Shown here one piece after another: positions 13,217 through 25,751 of a stretch of 64,000 bases of DNA; positions within the stretch are counted from its first letter, which is position 1; each line of letters starts with the position of its first letter. The translations under genes were made by a program, and so were the position numbers. The notes beneath the pieces are model-generated. The model worked only from the letters and a program-made list of their open reading frames with translations, did not search any database and was not told where the DNA came from. This stretch comes from Cacajao melanocephalus (taxonomy: Eukaryota > Chordata > Mammalia > Primates > Pitheciidae), in assembly GCA_963573385.1 (NCBI GenBank), contig CAUYLG010044354.1:1-64000 (forward strand). Reading direction: 5' to 3'.

Positions 13217-13339
13217 GGTTTTTGCATGCTAAGAACAGGATGATCATCTTTGTGATTCTGATTACTTATTCTTTGAGGTTCAATGTTTTCTTCTTGTTTA
13301 AAGCAACTGTTGGTAATTGACATTAAAAGTTCTAGTGTA

Positions 13340-13623
13340 GGCCGGGTGCGGTGGCTCACGCCTATAATCCCAGGACTTTGGGAGGCCAAGGCGGGCAGAT
13401 CACTAGGTCAGGAGATCGAGACCATCCTGGCCAACATGGTGAAACCCCATCTCTACTAAACATACAAAAAAATTAGCTGGGCATGGTGGTGCACACCTGT
13501 AGTCCCAACTGCTTGGGAGTCTGAGGCCAGAGAGTTGCTTGAACCCAGGAAACGGAGATTGCAGTGAGTTCACACCACTGCACTACAGCCTGGGTGATAG
13601 TGTGAGACTCCGTGTCAAAAAAA
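13340..13623 (+). mobile_element. Alu, AluSc/Y-like, with target duplication
   Basis: Flanked by AAAAGTTCTAGTGTA (13325-13339) and AAAAGTGCTAGTGTA (13624-13638). GGTCAGGAGATCGAGACC and CATCCTGGCCAACATGG place it near AluSc or early AluY. One of the younger Alus here. Confidence 0.95.
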
Positions 13624-13732
13624 AAAAGTGCTAGTGTATAAATTGGCGTCTGTGGACAAAATAAAAGTAATTTAAAAGTTTTCGATTTTTGACAATGAAA
13701 ACTCATGGTCAAAAAGGCCTGGACACAGGTCA

Positions 13733-13910
13733 CAGCTTCAAACCTTATTTGCTTTGTAACTTACTTAAATTATTCCAACTCTTCATTTTCCATATTTACA
13801 ATAAATAAAACAATGCTGACTTAACAATACAGCGTGGAATATGTAGGTAATTATGTAAAGTGTATATCACAGAATCTGTAAAATTGTAGGCACCTGATAA
13901 ATATGACTTC
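13733..13910 (+). repeat. MIR, diverged
   Basis: TTCAAACCTTATTTGC, then TTACTTAAATTATTCCAACTC, then GGCACCTGATAAATAT follow the order of MIR (split-codon style TTCAAATCC, TTACTTAACC and GCTCAATAAATGTT in the consensus). Confidence 0.5.
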
Positions 13911-14309
13911 TGCCTTTTCTACATAAAATGATGTAGATGAACCCCAGTCACTTCTTATTTACTTCTGACAATTTTTTTCTGAAGTACTAATTATAAAATC
14001 AACTAATTATGTTGTAGCCTTGGGAAGTTTTAGAGTAGGTCATTAAAGTTGTAATTATAGTGTGAATTTTTTTAGAAAGAGGTCTGGTAATAAATCCCCC
14101 AGAAACCTTTATATAATGTAGCTTTCTTTAGTTAAAACCAAGGCACAGAATGAAAAAACTAGAGCTTTTTATCTTCAAAAAAGGTTATGAGCTTTGTAAG
14201 TAATGAGTAGGCATGGCTCTCTTTTGTGCACCAGACAAGGGCCATTAGAAGAAATGAGTGCCCAGAGGGGATAAATCACTCTCCAAAGCGCTGTGAGCAA
14301 GTAGTGAAT

Positions 14310-14383
14310 GGGAGTGTGTGTGCCTATGCACGTGCAGTTGTGTGAGGGTGAGTGTATGTGGTGGAGGTGTGTGTGTGTGTATT
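14310..14383. repeat. (TG)n-rich degenerate microsatellite
   Basis: GTGTGTGTG blocks separated by GAGGGTGAG and GGTGGAGG. Confidence 0.85.
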
Positions 14384-14787
14384 GGAAGTAATAGTGAAGA
14401 TTCCAAAAGCAGATTGATGCAGATCTTTGCTATTCTAGCTCTGATAAATTTAACATCTCTATTATCTAGAATGATTGGGGTAAAAAAACTTTTGCTGTTA
14501 ATATTACAAAAACATGCATAGGTGTTTATGTTCTAGAAATAAAGATATATACCTTAATGTATGATATACAGAGTATACTGCCAACCCAGCTGATATGTAA
14601 ATCTGCTTGCTCTTAGATCCATGCTTTAGCCCTTCTTCTATTCTGTTCCTTCCCTATTTCAGAAAATAACACTTCTTAGGCCAATGGCATTTTGGCCAGT
14701 AGGAAGCACTAAATGTGAATAGGCCCTTTCTGTTTTGTCTATTTTTCTGGTTCACTTCCAACAGCAGCTAAGTTCATCTAGGGTTTC

Positions 14788-15002
14788 AGCTCCTGTCTGA
14801 TAGACCCACTGGCTTTACTTTAGTCTCTGTGACTCAGATGTCTTTCTCCCTTCAGCCTAGGGATGAGAATGATTTCATGCTGTTGCCAATCTCTGTTACC
14901 TTATCATCCCCTGCTTAGCTTCTTGCCATTTCTTCACCTGTGTAGTCAATTGTCTTTATTAAATTTTCTCATTTCAGATATTTAAAGAGGTTTCTGTTTT
15001 CT
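14788..15002 (+). repeat. Unnamed dispersed repeat, copy B
   Basis: Direct-orientation relative of 13011-13216, with the same ordered landmarks plus an extra TTTCTCATTTC before the shared end. The 1.57 kb between the copies holds an Alu and a MIR-like relic, so the pair need not be two ends of one element. Confidence 0.6.
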
Positions 15003-15256
15003 GGGTACACCAACTCTTGCTTTCTCAGTATATTTAATCTTGAGCGAGCATATTAATTGAGAGGCTGGGATATTAGAACATATTATTAAATCTAAAGCTA
15101 TATTAAATATCATTGTGATTTTCCTTTAGACATTTTCAGATTAATTGTGCCCTTAAATGACTGTGGACAAATCATTAAACTCATGGTCTTACTTTTACCT
15201 TTATCTGCACAGTAAGTCTAAAACAATAGGCTTGACCTTCCTCAAAAGATAGTTAA

Positions 15257-15547
15257 GGTCAGACATGGTGGCTCATGCCTGAAATCCCAGCACTTTGGGA
15301 GGCCAAGGTGGCCAGATCGCCTGAGGTTAGGGGTTCGAGACCAGCCTGGCCAACATGGCAAAACCCTGTCTCTACTTAAAAATACAAAAATTAGCCGGGC
15401 CTGGTGGCGCATTCCTGTAATCCCTGCTACTCGGGAGGCTGAAGCAGAGAATCACTTGAACCCACAAGGCAGAGGTTGCAGTGAGCTGAGATCATGCCAC
15501 TGCACTCCAGCCTGGGCAACAGAGTGAGACTCCATCTCAAAAAAAAC
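15257..15547 (+). mobile_element. Alu, AluS-like
   Basis: Full dimer from GGTCAGACATGGTGGC to CCATCTCAAAAAAAAC. An imperfect flanking repeat begins AAAAGATA on both sides. Confidence 0.94.
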
Positions 15548-15689
15548 AAAAGATAATAATAAAATGGAGCACTTGAGAAATATACATAACCCTATGTGAA
15601 AGCTCAAGAGCAACAAGAGAAAGAGAAAAAAAAATAAGTCTCCAGTGTTGGTTTAATGTTGAAGTGAAATGCCAGCTTTAGCACATGCT

Positions 15690-15840
15690 TTGCATTGCCC
15701 TGGGACACCAAGGTTGATTCAACTTCAATCTCTAAATCTATAAAATAGTGGTAACAACATCTCCTTCTAAACAGTGTCGTGAAGGTTACTTTACCTAACC
15801 TTTGTAATGCTCTCAGCACTTGGGTATTGCATAGAATGGC
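15690..15840 (+). repeat. MIR, diverged
   Basis: The order CAACTTCAATCTCTAAATCTATAAAATAGTGG-type text and AACAGTGTCGTGAAGG, then AATGCTCTCAGCACTTGG, fits the MIR core and 3' half. Confidence 0.5.
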
Positions 15841-16184
15841 TCTTCAAGGAGGTTGGTATTTTCTTCATCTATTCCTATGCAAGATGTAGAAGTTCTTTCT
15901 GAAAGCACTCCCTGGTCAATGTATTCCTAAGTAAAACTCATATAGGAGTATTATACATATCACCTATCACTTGATTAACTGAATCTCTCTCTCTTAGCAG
16001 AAAATAATGACCAGGTATTTACTGAGTTCAAGTCACTGCTCATCTTCTGAGATTCCATTTCAACTTGCCAAACACTCCAGTTAAATAATATTCCTCTGAA
16101 TTTCACTTTGAATTTACTTTATATGGATATCTACTTAATTTTTGTCAACTTACTTGTTCCAAGTTGCATTTTGCTTTATTTTAG

Positions 16185-16574
<390 letters not shown>

Positions 16575-16884
16575 TAGCTTACCTATCCTTACACATGTTT
16601 GTGTCATTTGCCCAGTTTCCATATGACAGTCAGGTTTAGAATGGTATGTCTCATTATTGAATCTTGCCCAAGCCAGTGACTTTAATATTGCCACCTCTTT
16701 TTGACCTTGCTTTGCTACCAGAAAAAAAAAGGCAGGGTAGGGGGCATGTGTTACCCAAACTCTAGCCAGTTGAATTGTGTTGACTGCTTTCCAAAAGAAC
16801 ATATGTTCTTATTGGAAAGACTCAGAAAAATTTGGCATCAGGGATGACATGTGGAATTTAGGAATTTGTCTGCTTTTTAAGAGG

Positions 16885-17010
16885 AAGTATAAAATAGCAG
16901 AAAGTACACTGGATTTAGAAACAGAACATGTGGGGCCTAGTTCTTGTACAACCCCTTATGCCCTTTGATGTCTTAGGTAAGTTCCTCATCTTTGTTGAAA
17001 CATGCTCTTT
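16885..17010 (+). repeat. MIR, diverged fragment
   Basis: Recognised by GTACACTGGATTTAGAAACAGAAC, then TTAGGTAAGTTCCTCATC, in MIR order. Weak. Confidence 0.4.
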
Positions 17011-17667
17011 ATTATTTCTTCTATCTCCACAATTCCATGGTATTACAAAATGTTTATATTTGAGACAAAACCTGCGCTTACATCTATCTGCTTTAATTTG
17101 AATGCTATTTTTTTGTGTGTGTCTAAGATATGCTATAATATTGAGGAATTCTTGGTATTGAAAATGAAATGAAGATGAGAGATAATGAATGGGTCATAAA
17201 GAGTCAACAAAGCAAAGAATGTGCAACATTTATAAAAACTAAATTATTTGATCTGTCTTATATTGCATCATTAGTAAGTGTATTTTATAATATAAAAAAT
17301 GCAAAAAAATACAAATGTGCTCATAATGAAAAGCAACCAGCTATGAACCTATTTTTCTGCTCCAAGCCCACACCCTTAATCTCCTCATTCGTACCTTGAG
17401 TCCAACACACACAAGCAAGGTTATTAAACCATTTCATTTGAGGTTTTTCTGGTTGTTCATGTCACATGTATAATAGCACACTAAGTCTCTATTTCTTGAT
17501 TTATCTACTTTAGATTTGGAGCATTGGTTTTCTACTGATACTGAGAATGAAAATCATTTACTCCACATCTCATTTCTGTCTCCTCCCTGACTTTATCATT
17601 ATCCTCAGTTTCCAAAGTTGGTCTTCATGGCACACTTAATTGAGGATAATAGTATAGTTAAGAAACA

Positions 17668-18262
17668 GGGCTTACTGTGGTGGAAAGCCGTTTGGTGATT
17701 TCTCAAAGAACTTAAAACAGAACTACCATTCAACCCAGCAATCCCACTACTAGTATATATATCTTAGAGAAAATAAATTGTTCGCCAAAAGGCACGTGCA
17801 CGCGATGTTTATCACAACACTATTCACAATATCAAAGACGTGTCAACCTCGGTGCCCACTAACAGTGGATTGCATAAGAAAAAGGTGGTACATATACATC
17901 ATGGAATACTACACAGCTATAAAAAGAATAAAAATTTCTCTTTCATAGAAACACAGATGCAGCTGGAGGCCATTATCCTAAGCAAATTAACATAAAAACA
18001 GAAAACCAAATACCACATGCTCTCACCCATGAGAACTGAACGATGAGTAGATATGGACATAAAAATGGTAACAATAGACACTGGGGATTACAGGAGAGGG
18101 GAAGGATGGACAGGGGCAAGGGTTGAAAAACTAACTATTGGGTACTATGCTTCATACCAGAGTAATGGGGTTGATTGCATCCCAAATCTCAGCATCATGC
18201 AAAATACCCATGTGACAAACCTGCGTATGTACCCCCGAATCTAAAATAAAAGTTTAAATGAT
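17668..18262 (+). mobile_element. L1 3' end, 5'-truncated, sense to NRG3
   Basis: The end of L1 ORF2 and the 3' UTR: TTCTCAAAGAACTTAAAAC, CAACCCAGCAATCCCACTAC, ATCATGGAATACTACACAGC, CATGCTCTCACCCATGAG and CCCCCGAATCTAAAATAAAA in order. Frames are broken. It carries AATAAA at 18245-18250 in the sense direction. Confidence 0.9.
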
Positions 18263-18480
18263 CAAAAAACAAACAGAAAAGATATTTGAAAAATATTTGT
18301 ATTATTAATATAAACCCATGTTACGATGATAAAACATTTTGCCAATAAAAATAATTTTGACTTGAAAAAAATGAAATGGAATGATAGTCTACAGACTTGT
18401 GATAATTCCTGAAGCCTCTGGAAAATATAATAAATTTTAAAAATAAGATTTAATGATTTTTCTTAAAAAAACACAAATAG

Positions 18481-18795
<315 letters not shown>

Positions 18796-20399
18796 AAAAG
18801 CATAAAGGAATGAATTGATGAATAAGTAAATAACTTCAGAAAAAATGAATAAAAACAAGAAATATTAATTTTTGTATAAAATTAAGAATTTTATAAAATA
18901 ATATAAAAAGTAATATTATTCCCTAGTTTTCTCCCAACAAATTTTCAAACTTAGAAAAACAATTATATTTGGCTGTGTACCAACTGAAGCCTATAAGCCT
19001 CGGCTATTTTTTTAAGACCAGACCTCCCTTTCATCTCAGTCTGAGGTGCATGAGGCTTTTAATATGAAATCACTTTCCATTCAGTCCAAAGCTTCCTTGT
19101 TGCTGATGAATGTCATACATAATGAAAGATTATATCCATTTATCCTCAGCAGTAAATCATTTATCACACAAGGGAGATATATTATTGTGAATTCTGATCA
19201 AAGCTGCCCACTTCCTTTAGCTGGCAGAAATGTTGCACCCTGTTAGTTGATTGTACAATATCCTGGGAGAAACAGGGAAAATTAGGCTGTTGAATGAGGG
19301 TTTGGCAACTCTAGGGGTTTCTAAAATGCCTTTTAGAAAAATCATGTTTCATGTAGAACCTTCTATCATCCAGGCATGTGAACTGTAAAATTCTTATTTT
19401 GCCTCCTTCACTTAATTAAATCAGAAAGCTGTGCGACTTTTTGCAGCTTGCTCTGTGATGTCTGCAAACAGATTCCTGAATGACATCCTGTGGACACTTT
19501 GCCCCCTTTCTTAGAGAGACAATAATTATTACCACTTCTTTTTGAAGCATGCTGTGAGTGATTTTATCAGTTGTTTGCTAATGATCTGTCTCTCCTTTAT
19601 AATGTCAATCATAAGGATGCCTTTTAAATACGATTTATCTCCCAGATTTATTTTCTTTTCACTCTTCCTGATGAAGCTATGTACTGTTTTGCTTCAGGGA
19701 ATCACCCACACAACCCAGGCAGAGAAGGCTGACCTCTTTGATCTCTCGTATATAACACACTCTCTCCTTTTGAGAACAGAGCTTTCCAAAAAGGACATTA
19801 CCGCCCTCCAGATGAGTCTCTTCTTGTGTTTTATCTGTGATTTTAGGTTATCATTGCCCTCTGTTACACATCTGTATTCACTGCTTTTCAAATTCAATAG
19901 CATGTAAGAGCCTCAGTATTAAAATTATCCCAAGTCAAGTGAGATGCAGAATGAAGCAGGAACAATAGGACCTTTCTTCCTTCCCACTTGTGTTTCTGGC
20001 AAGCATGCTGGTATGGTTTATTCAGACTTTATGCAAAGCTTTAGCAGGCAATTCACCAAATCAAGTCAGAAACCTGCACCCAACATTTATAAACAACATT
20101 ACTTCATTGATCATCACCACATTCTTGAAGTAGCCTTTCAGTGCTTTGGCTTTTTAAGAAGTCAGTGTTGAAATTCATATTCTGCTCTTGCAGACTGTGT
20201 GAGCTCACTATATCCCTTGTGTGGTGTATAGAGGAAGTGTAATTTTCGCCAAGTGGCTTATCCTTAAAACAAGAGACAGCTAAATTGATCAGAATGGGAT
20301 ATCGTTATAGCAAAAAGAGGATACATTAAACTTGAGGTGTTCCTGTTAATAGTTCTTACTACCCTGACTATTCAGATTATTGCATTCCTACATAGGTAA

Positions 20400-20578
20400 G
20401 ATTGACGGATTTAGCAAATAAAATACAATACACCTGTTCAAGTCTGAATTGCAGATTAACAATGAATGCAATTTTAGTATAAGTATGTCCCAAATATTGC
20501 TTTTAGGACACACATAAAAAATTGTTTATCTGAAATTCAGATTTGAACAGGTGGACTGTATTTTACCTGGCAACCCTA
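20400..20578. mobile_element. Palindromic MITE (MER53-like)
   Basis: An imperfect palindrome. The left arm (TTAGCAAATAAAATACAATA, CACCTGTTCAAGTCTGAATT, AGTATAAGTATGTCCC) is answered on the right by AGGACACACATAAAAAATTG, TTATCTGAAATTCAGATTTG, AACAGGTGGACTGTATTTTA and CTGGCAACCC. This matches a known mammalian palindromic DNA-transposon relic; the name is from memory. Confidence 0.65.
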
Positions 20579-20649
20579 CATATAATAGAATTCACGTTCT
20601 AATCTTTGCTAGTCTGCAGATGTTAGGTTCCCCAGCTTGGTAACTCCCA

Positions 20650-21004
20650 TGAACTGAATTGCACTGCTCCTACTCCACTATTCACATGTTGAAGCCCTAA
20701 CTCTCAATGAGACTGTATTTGGAAATATGGTTTTTAGGAGAAAGTTAAGGTTAAATGAGGTCACAAGGGTGGGGGCTTAATCCTGTAGCACTGTGGGCAT
20801 ATAAAAAGAGACAGAGAGTCTCTCTTAGGTGAGGATGCAGTAAGAAGGTGGGATCTGCAACCCAAGGAGAGAGCCCTCATCAGAACCCAATCATGCTGGC
20901 ACCTGGTCTTGGACTTACAGTCTCCAGAAATTTGAGAAACTATCTGTTGTTTAAGCCACCCAGTCCATGGTATTTTGTTATAACAGCCCAAGTTGATTTA
21001 AATA
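20650..21004 (+). mobile_element. MLT1-like MaLR solo LTR, sense
   Basis: Begins TGAACTGAATTGC and shows CATGTTGAAGCCCTAACTC, GTGAGGATGCAGTAAGAAGG, ACCTGGTCTTGGACTTACAG, TTAAGCCACCCAGTCCATGG and TTTTGTTATAACAGCCC in LTR order. It lies 80 bp upstream of the THE1 element and is separate from it. Confidence 0.65.
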
Positions 21005-21083
21005 GTAACTTTAGGATGTCTTACTAGGGCACAGTTTTATTTTTCTTGCTGAACTGAGAGCTAACAAGCATGGTCATTACCTT

Positions 21084-21452
21084 TGATATGGTTTGGCTGT
21101 ATCCCCATCCAAATCTTATCTTGAATTATAACTTCCACAATTCCCACCTGTCATGGGAGGGACCCAGAGGAAGGTAATTGAATCATGAGGGGCCGGTCTC
21201 TCCCGTGCTGTTCTTCTGATAGCGAACAGGTCTCACAAGATCTGATGGATTTAAAAACCGGAGTTGCTCTGCCCAGGCTCTCTTTTTCCCTGCTGCCATC
21301 CATGTAAGATGTGACTTGCTCCTTCTTGCCTTCCACCATGATTATGGGCCTTTCCAGCCATGTAGAACTGTAAGTCCATTAAACCTCTTTCTTTTGTAAA
21401 TTGCCCCATCTCAGGTATGCCTTTATCAGCAGAGTGAAAATGGACTAGTACA
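21084..21452 (+). repeat. THE1 5' LTR
   Basis: From TGATATGGTTTGGC to GACTAGTACA. This LTR class is known to act as a promoter or enhancer in some human tissues; nothing in the sequence proves use here. Confidence 0.92.
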
Positions 21453-22982
21453 GTAAATTGTTACCAGTAGAGTGGAACACAAAAGATACCTGAAAATGTG
21501 GAAATAACTTTGGAACTGGGTAACAGGCAGAGGATGGAATGGTTTGGAGGGCTTAGAAGTAGACAGGAAAATGTGGGAAAGTTTGGAACTTCCTAGAGAC
21601 TTGTTAAATGACTTTAACAAAAGTGCTGATAGTGATATAAAAAATAAGGTCCAGGTTGGGAACTATAGCAAAGGTGACTCTTGTTATGTTTTAGCAAAGA
21701 GACTGGTGGCATTTTGCATTTCCCTAGAGATTTGTACAACTTTGAACTTGAGAGAGATGATGTAGGGTATCTGGCCGAAGAAATTTCTAAGCAGCAAAGC
21801 ATTCAAGAGGTGACTTGGGTGCTATTAAAGGCATTCAGTTTTAGAAGGGAAGCAGAGCATAAACGTTCAGAAAATTTGCAGCCTGACAATGCAATAGAGA
21901 AGAAAATTCCATTTTCTGAAAAGAAAGTCAAGCTGGCTGCAGAAATTTGCATAAGTAAAAAGAGCCAAATGTTAATCCCCAAGACAATGGGGAAAATGTC
22001 TCCAACGCATGTCAGAGGTCTTCACAGCAGCCCCGCCCATCACAGGCCTGGAGGCCTGGGAGAAAAAAATGATATTGTTGGCCGGGCCTAGTGCCCCTTT
22101 GCTGTGTATAGATGCATCCCAGCCACTCTAGCCATTACTAAAAGGGGCCAAGGTACAGCTCAGATCATGGCTTCAGAGGGTGCAAGCCCCAAGCTTGGCA
22201 GACTCCAGGTGGTGTTGAGCCTGTGGTGCACAAAAGTCAAGAATTGAAGTTTGGAAACCTCCACCTAGGTTTCAGAGGATATGTGGAAATGCCTGGATAT
22301 TCAGGCAGAAGTTTGCTGCAGGGGCAGGACACTCATGGAGAACCTCTGCTATGGCACTGCAGAAGGGAAATGTGGGGTTGAAGCCCCCCCACAGAGTCTG
22401 TACTGGGGCACTGCCTAGTGGAGCTGTGAGAAGATGACCACCATCCTCCAGACCCCAGAAAATGGTAGATCCACTGACAACTTGCACTGTGCACCTGAAC
22501 AAGTCACAGAGACTCAATGCCAGCCCAAGAAAGCAGCCAGGAGGGAAGCCGTACCCTGCAAAGCCACAGAAGCCGAGCTGCCCAAGACCCTGGGAACTCA
22601 CCTCTTGCATCAGTGTGACCCAGATAAGAGAGACGTGGAGTCAAAGGAGATTATTTTGGAGCTTTAAGATTTGACTGCCCTGCTGGATTTTGGACTTGCA
22701 TAAGCCCTGTACCCCCTTCATTTTGGCCAGTTTCTCCCATTTGGAACAACTGTGTTTACCTAACACCTGTACTCCCATTTTATCTAGGAAGTAATTAATT
22801 TGGTTTTGATTTTACAGTCTCATAGGAAAAAGGGACTTGCCTTGTCTCAGATGAGAAGTTGGATTGTGGACTTTTGAGTTAATGCTGAAATGAGTTAAGA
22901 CTGGGTGACTGTAGGGAAGGCATGATTGGTTTTGAAATGTGAGGACATGAGATTTGAGACTCCAGAGGGGCTAGGAGTGGAA

Positions 22983-23353
22983 TAATATGGTTTGGCTGTG
23001 ACCCCACCCATATCTCATCTAAAATTGTAACTCATACAATTCCCACATGTCATGGGAAAGGCCCAGTGGGAGGTTAATTGCATCATGGGGGTTGATCCTT
23101 CCTGTGCTGTTCTCATAATAGTGAATGGGTCTCACAAGATCGATGGTTTTGAAAATGAGAGTTTCCCTACACAAGCTCTTTTTGCCTGCTGCCATCCATG
23201 TAAGATGCAACTTGCTTCTCCTTGCCTTCTGCCATGATTGTGAGGCTGGACTCCCCAGCTATTTGGAACTGTGAGTCCATTAAACCTCTTTTTTTAGTAA
23301 ATTGTCCAGTCTCGGATATGTCTTTATCAGCAGCGTTAAAACAGACTAATACA
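22983..23353 (+). repeat. THE1 3' LTR
   Basis: From TAATATGGTTTGGC (TG mutated to TA) to GACTAATACA. Closely similar to the 5' LTR along its length. Confidence 0.92.
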
Positions 23354-23698
23354 ACCTTTCTAATCTGGACATGTCAGTCAATTACTATTCTAATTCTGAG
23401 CAAGTAGAGACAAGTGAAGGAATCTCCCAATGGTTGGCCCTTAAACATCATATTCTGTGATTGGCTAATTTCTCAATTTTGACATCATAAATCAGAACAA
23501 TGAAGAGAAATCATGAGGGGTAGATATGACAATGACCCAGCCCATTATTGGCTGAAAAATATTAAAGGCACTGATGGGAACATTTAATTAACTAGAGAAA
23601 TAGGGGAAGATAGCCTGACCTCTGACTTTGCTGTTAGAATCTAAATTATCTACCTAAATTATCTAATTAGTAGATGTATTTACAAGGAATACGGGCAG

Positions 23699-23730
23699 TG
23701 TTTGTGTGTGTGTGAGGGTATGCATGTGCG
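23699..23730. repeat. Short (TG)n tract
   Basis: GTGTTTGTGTGTGTGTG followed by alternating purine-pyrimidine TATGCATGTGCGC, which could adopt Z-DNA. Confidence 0.7.
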
Positions 23731-24449
23731 CAAAGATACACAGAGCATGCACCAAATTAAGACTCAGTAACACCATTTAGAAAGGAGCACCTGAGACTTC
23801 TGAGAGGTTAATCACAGGTCTCCATCACCCTTCTAAGTGGCAGAATTGGAGAGCATCCTGCAGCCAAAAGACATGCCTTTTCCTCCATAACTGGCTACCT
23901 ACCTTGAGAACTAGAATCTTACATTTTTTACCATAGATCTACTAAGAAATCAGTAACAGTGCATTTCCTCAAATTGACATCAAGCAAAATTTCATCCATC
24001 TTCTAACAACCTGTCATTGTTACTCCCCCAAACCTTTTCTTCTTCATAAGGGCAATTTTTATTTTATTACCTCTGGTATGATATTAATTATAAAGACTTT
24101 CTTCCAGGAGGCCACCATATTATTCTCTTATTTACCTTCTTATATTAAAAATAGATGATTTTTCATACCAGATGTGGTAAAATCAAAGCTAAGTTAGCTA
24201 GAATGGGTGATTCTTCCCACATTGCTGCTCTGGAGAATATCGCTATGCACCCTGAAATGTACAGGGTATTCATGCCCATGTTAGGTGTTTTATTTTTGTT
24301 AATGAGGTGGTGAGGTTGAGGTGAAACTCATGACTAAGTAGAGGTAGAAATCTCTATAAAGACCAAATGTTTATTCAGACTGATGTGAGAACACCTCAGT
24401 CTCTGATTCTCCAAGAACAAATGTGTCATAATTAGAAGTAAAATATTGA

Positions 24450-24734
24450 GACCGGCGCGATGGCTCATGCCTGTAATCTCAGCCCTTTGAGAGACTGAGA
24501 TGGGCAGATCACGAGGTCAGATGTTTGAGACCATCCTGGCCAGCATGGTGAAACCCTGTCTCTACTAAAACTACAAAAATTAGCTGGATATGGTAGTGCT
24601 TGCCTGTAATCCCAGTTACTGGGGAGACTGAGGCAGGAGAATCGCTTGAACCTGGGAGACAGAGATTGCAGTAAGCCGAGATCGTGCCACTTCAACCTGG
24701 CCACAGAGCTAGATTCAGTCTGAAAAAAAAAAAT
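24450..24734 (+). mobile_element. Alu, AluSc/Y-like
   Basis: From ACCGGCGCGATGGCTC to a poly-A tail. The left arm GATCACGAGGTCAGATG and GACCATCCTGGCCAGC are Sc/Y-type. A deletion near the 3' end (CCACTTCAACCTGGCC) removes the usual CTGCACTCCAG. Confidence 0.93.
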
Positions 24735-25751
24735 GATGCGAATGGGTTGCTGTCTCCTGGGTACTAAAGGTGACCAACGAAGTGTGTGGGTAGCTGCTGG
24801 AAACAAGTCCCTGATACTCGATGCGTGGTTGAGAAGACTTTGTAGTTGAGCAACACCTTTGTTCTTATATTTTTTAACTCATCAAACTTGAACTCATTCT
24901 TTTTCTTTTCCTTCTTTATGGCTCAGATAGTGATATGCAGCACACCATGTGGATTTGGGCAAATGATTTTAAATTCACACCTAAAAACCACTGTAATTTT
25001 ATGATGAATTGGCCTCCATCTACTTCTGAATTTAAACTTTGCTAAAAGGAAAATCCCTCCATTTTCTTAAAATTTAAGATACAATTCCATTAGCAAGAAA
25101 CGTCAGAGTGACATTTTGAGCAATGATTGCATCAGACAAAAAATTTATTATGTATTTGAAATCTATTGGAAAACCTATTTCCAACACATTGGAAAACCTT
25201 CAAGAGTTAGAAAGCAGCTGTTGCTCTGAAATTTAAAATAATCACATTTTAGATTCTTTCAATTGTAGTTAAAAGCATTCTGTTTTGCCTATAGCCAGTC
25301 TGTAGGTAATTTTAATACCAAGTGGTTAACTTAAAGATCTTCCTGTATTAATTAGTTTCCTTTTAAAATAAGAATTCTTAATTAAATTATCAATTGAGCA
25401 AAAGCAACCTTATTCTTTAATCAATGTCACAATATTCTCCATAGTCACACTCAGACCTCAGTTTCTGTGATGAGTGGCTGGGGAAAGGAATGCGTTCTCC
25501 CACCATTAATACCTTTTGAGCCAATAACTCTAGACTGTAGTTCCTTAGCTAAAAAAGTCTGGTCCACCCAGAACACACTTTGCATTCAGACTGAGGCCTT
25601 ATTTGAAATTCTGGCTCCTAGATTTCCCATCTCCTTGACACTGGGCAATTCAGTTTTCCTTGCATGAGAATCCATCCTCTCTTTTTTGTTTGTTCGTTTT
25701 GGTTTTGGCTTTTAAATTGAGGGTTGTCTGCAGTTAAGAATTGTCACTGCA

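Larger units (their letters stand above)
21084..23353 (+). mobile_element. Complete THE1-type (ERVL-MaLR) retrotransposon with both LTRs
   Basis: Two similar LTRs of 369 and 371 bp bound a 1.53-kb interior, 2270 bp in all. The ends are duplicated target bases ACCTT at 21079-21083 and 23354-23358. Both LTRs share GGTTTGGCTG, the CATTAAACCTCTTT signal region and CAGACTAATACA-type ends (the 5' copy ends GGACTAGTACA). Known: THE1 is a non-autonomous primate element mobilised by ERVL, and its interior is a gag-like relic without functional genes. Here the interior frames are broken. The terminal TG of the 3' LTR has become TA. Confidence 0.93.

Noticed and set aside
19542..19907. 121-codon frame rich in Leu, Ser and Phe
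   Set aside because: No domain, no Kozak or splice context, and AT-rich codons as expected of chance; the antisense strand is open too.
21544..22667. Open frames of 73-136 codons in the THE1 interior
   Set aside because: They lie in a non-autonomous element with known gag-like relics; the frames are broken and overlapping, so no gene is called.
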